Assembly: GCA_002422455.1 (NCBI GenBank)
Contig: DIVK01000072.1
Coordinates: 1,226 to 16,902 of the forward strand
Source of the DNA: Rhodoferax sp. UBA6134
Lineage (GTDB): Bacteria; Pseudomonadota; Gammaproteobacteria; Burkholderiales; Burkholderiaceae_C
Direction of reading: 5' to 3'
Length of the DNA stretch: 15,677 bases
Of this stretch, positions 15,106 through 15,677 are shown piece after piece. Made by a program: the position numbers and the translations under genes. Numbering within the stretch: position 1 is the stretch's first letter; each line of letters starts with the position of its first letter. The notes under the pieces are model-generated. The model was not told where the DNA came from and searched no databases. It saw only the letters and a program-made list of their open reading frames with translations.

Positions 15106-15185
15106 GGCGCTCCCTCTTTCGGGCGGGCAGGCCCCGGGATATGGCCTGCCGCGAACGCCGCATGACAGGCGCAACGAGGCTGCAT
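15102..15185 (-). CDS. Candidate 27-aa upstream ORF coupled to otsA
   Basis: ATG at 15185 is preceded by GGAAGGA with six bases of spacing, a better ribosome binding site than that of otsA. The frame runs 27 codons (MQPRCACHAAFAAGHIPGPA...) and its TGA overlaps the otsA ATG (ATGA), the same coupling used throughout this operon. The peptide has two cysteines (C5, C7) and is rich in Ala, Pro and Gly; no family is recognised. It could be a leader that couples translation to otsA rather than a functional peptide. The 8-bp hairpin at 15126-15150 lies inside it. Confidence 0.45.
   Translation of the reverse strand: MQPRCACHAAFAAGHIPGPARPKEGAP
15126..15150. repeat. 8-bp inverted repeat just upstream of otsA
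   Basis: GGCAGGCC (15126-15133) and GGCCTGCC (15143-15150) are perfect inverted arms around a nine-base loop. In the otsA transcript the hairpin ends about ten bases before the ribosome binding site, so it could influence translation of otsA, opened by ribosomes reading the small ORF. Confidence 0.55.
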
Positions 15186-15230
15186 GGTAGTTCCTTCCCC
15201 GAGTTTTCGCATCATCTCCATAACGACCAC

Positions 15231-15250
15231 ATACATTTGAATAAATGTAT
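15231..15250. promoter_or_regulatory. AT-rich perfect inverted repeat upstream of the trehalose operon
   Basis: ATACATTT and AAATGTAT are exact inverted arms around GAAT, within the only AT-rich patch of a GC-rich spacer. It sits 126 bases before the otsA start and 46 bases before the small-ORF start. Size and symmetry fit a dimeric repressor or activator operator overlapping the promoter. No confident -35/-10 pair could be set, and no regulator gene is adjacent. Confidence 0.45.
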
Positions 15251-15320
15251 TTTAAACGGCTTTCCTTTCACTCAAAAATGTCCCCGCGCGCGGCAAAGCC
15301 CGGCAAGTCACCGATTGAAC

Positions 15321-15677
15321 TCACGCGCCCAGCGCCGCACGCATCGCGTCCAGCACCACCTTATAGTCGGGCTTGCCGAAAATGGCACTGCCCGCCACGA
15401 AGGTGTCGGCCCCGGCATCGGCCACACGGCGGATGTTGTCGATCTTGATGCCGCCGTCCACCTCCAGCCGGATGTCCTTGCCGCTGGCCTCAATGCGGCG
15501 GCGCACGGCCTCGATCTTGCGCAGCGCCGAGTCGATGAAGCTCTGGCCGCCAAAGCCGGGGTTGACACTCATGATCAGCACCAGGTCGATGTCTTCAATC
15601 ACCCAGTCCAGCACGTCCAGCGGTTCGGCCGGGTTGAACGCCAGCCCGGCCTTGCAGCCCTTGGCCTTGATGGCCTG
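15321..15677 (-). CDS. rpe: Ribulose-phosphate 3-epimerase (Rpe), 3' half
   Basis: Interconverts ribulose-5-phosphate and xylulose-5-phosphate in the pentose phosphate pathway; cytoplasmic. The last 118 residues are present and the frame is open at the right edge; full-length Rpe is about 225 residues. Visible TIM-barrel motifs are LAFNP, the catalytic-loop MSVNPGFGGQ (36-45 of the fragment), LEVDGGIK with the active-site aspartate (71-78) and the phosphate-binding VAGSAIFG (94-101). The stop is TGA at 15323-15321. rpe normally precedes gph and trpE on the same strand in Burkholderiales; here the trehalose and dsb blocks intervene. No clear terminator follows, only a GC-rich palindrome (CCGCGCGCGG). 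Confidence 0.95.
   Translation of the reverse strand, partial: QAIKAKGCKAGLAFNPAEPLDVLDWVIEDIDLVLIMSVNPGFGGQSFIDSALRKIEAVRRRIEASGKDIRLEVDGGIKIDNIRRVADAGADTFVAGSAIFGKPDYKVVLDAMRAALGA

Noticed and set aside
15106..15174. TTG start giving a 765-residue OtsA
   Set aside because: No ribosome site near it and no membrane-helix reason for 23 extra residues; the ATG at 15105 has GAGGGAG.

Overview
The window looks like chromosomal DNA of a high-GC betaproteobacterium, most likely Burkholderiales and probably Comamonadaceae-like. This is an inference from the style of the TrpE, Gph and Rpe proteins and from the presence of rpe, gph and trpE on one strand in that order, which is the usual linkage in that order of bacteria. 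No rRNA, tRNA or CRISPR array was seen.

Layout, left to right. (1) Positions 1-1275, minus strand: trpE, cut by the left edge. (2) 1276-1746: a 471-base regulatory gap. It holds a candidate trp attenuator: an extended -10 promoter, a 29-residue leader peptide with a Trp-Leu-Trp triplet, and a stem followed by seven U. Between the attenuator and trpE lie three palindromes, one of them REP-like. (3) 1747-3540, plus strand: a transmembrane chemoreceptor ending in a CheR-tether pentapeptide. (4) 3537-4265, minus: gph, whose stop overlaps that of the chemoreceptor. (5) 4266-4772: gph upstream region and a broken IS701-family transposase. (6) 4738-6746, minus: a histidine kinase/response regulator pair. 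It is divergent from (7) 6855-10250, plus: a three-gene periplasmic thiol-redox operon (DsbD, a membrane-anchored TlpA-like protein, DsbG). (8) 10362-15185, minus: a tightly coupled trehalose operon, made of a candidate 27-residue upstream ORF, a membrane-anchored trehalose-6-phosphate synthase, trehalose-6-phosphate phosphatase and a GH15 hydrolase. (9) 15321-15677, minus: the 3' half of rpe.

How the parts work together. The two-component system and the dsb genes have the same gene content and order as the copper-responsive DsbRS-dsb locus of Pseudomonas aeruginosa. The 108-base divergent spacer carries tandem TTAA-type half-sites that could serve both directions. The sensor has a single cysteine in its periplasmic loop. 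The trehalose operon encodes synthesis, dephosphorylation and a possible hydrolase, linked by stop/start overlaps. Its synthase has a two-helix, sensor-like N-terminus absent from ordinary OtsA.

The dsb and trehalose modules sit between rpe and gph, which normally lie close together, and the gph-side edge is marked by the IS701 remnant. The whole block from about 4.5 to 15.2 kb is therefore best read as an accessory insertion in the conserved rpe-gph-trp region. The most notable items are the candidate leaderless trp attenuator, the membrane-tethered OtsA with its coupled small ORF, and the complete DsbRS-type redox module.
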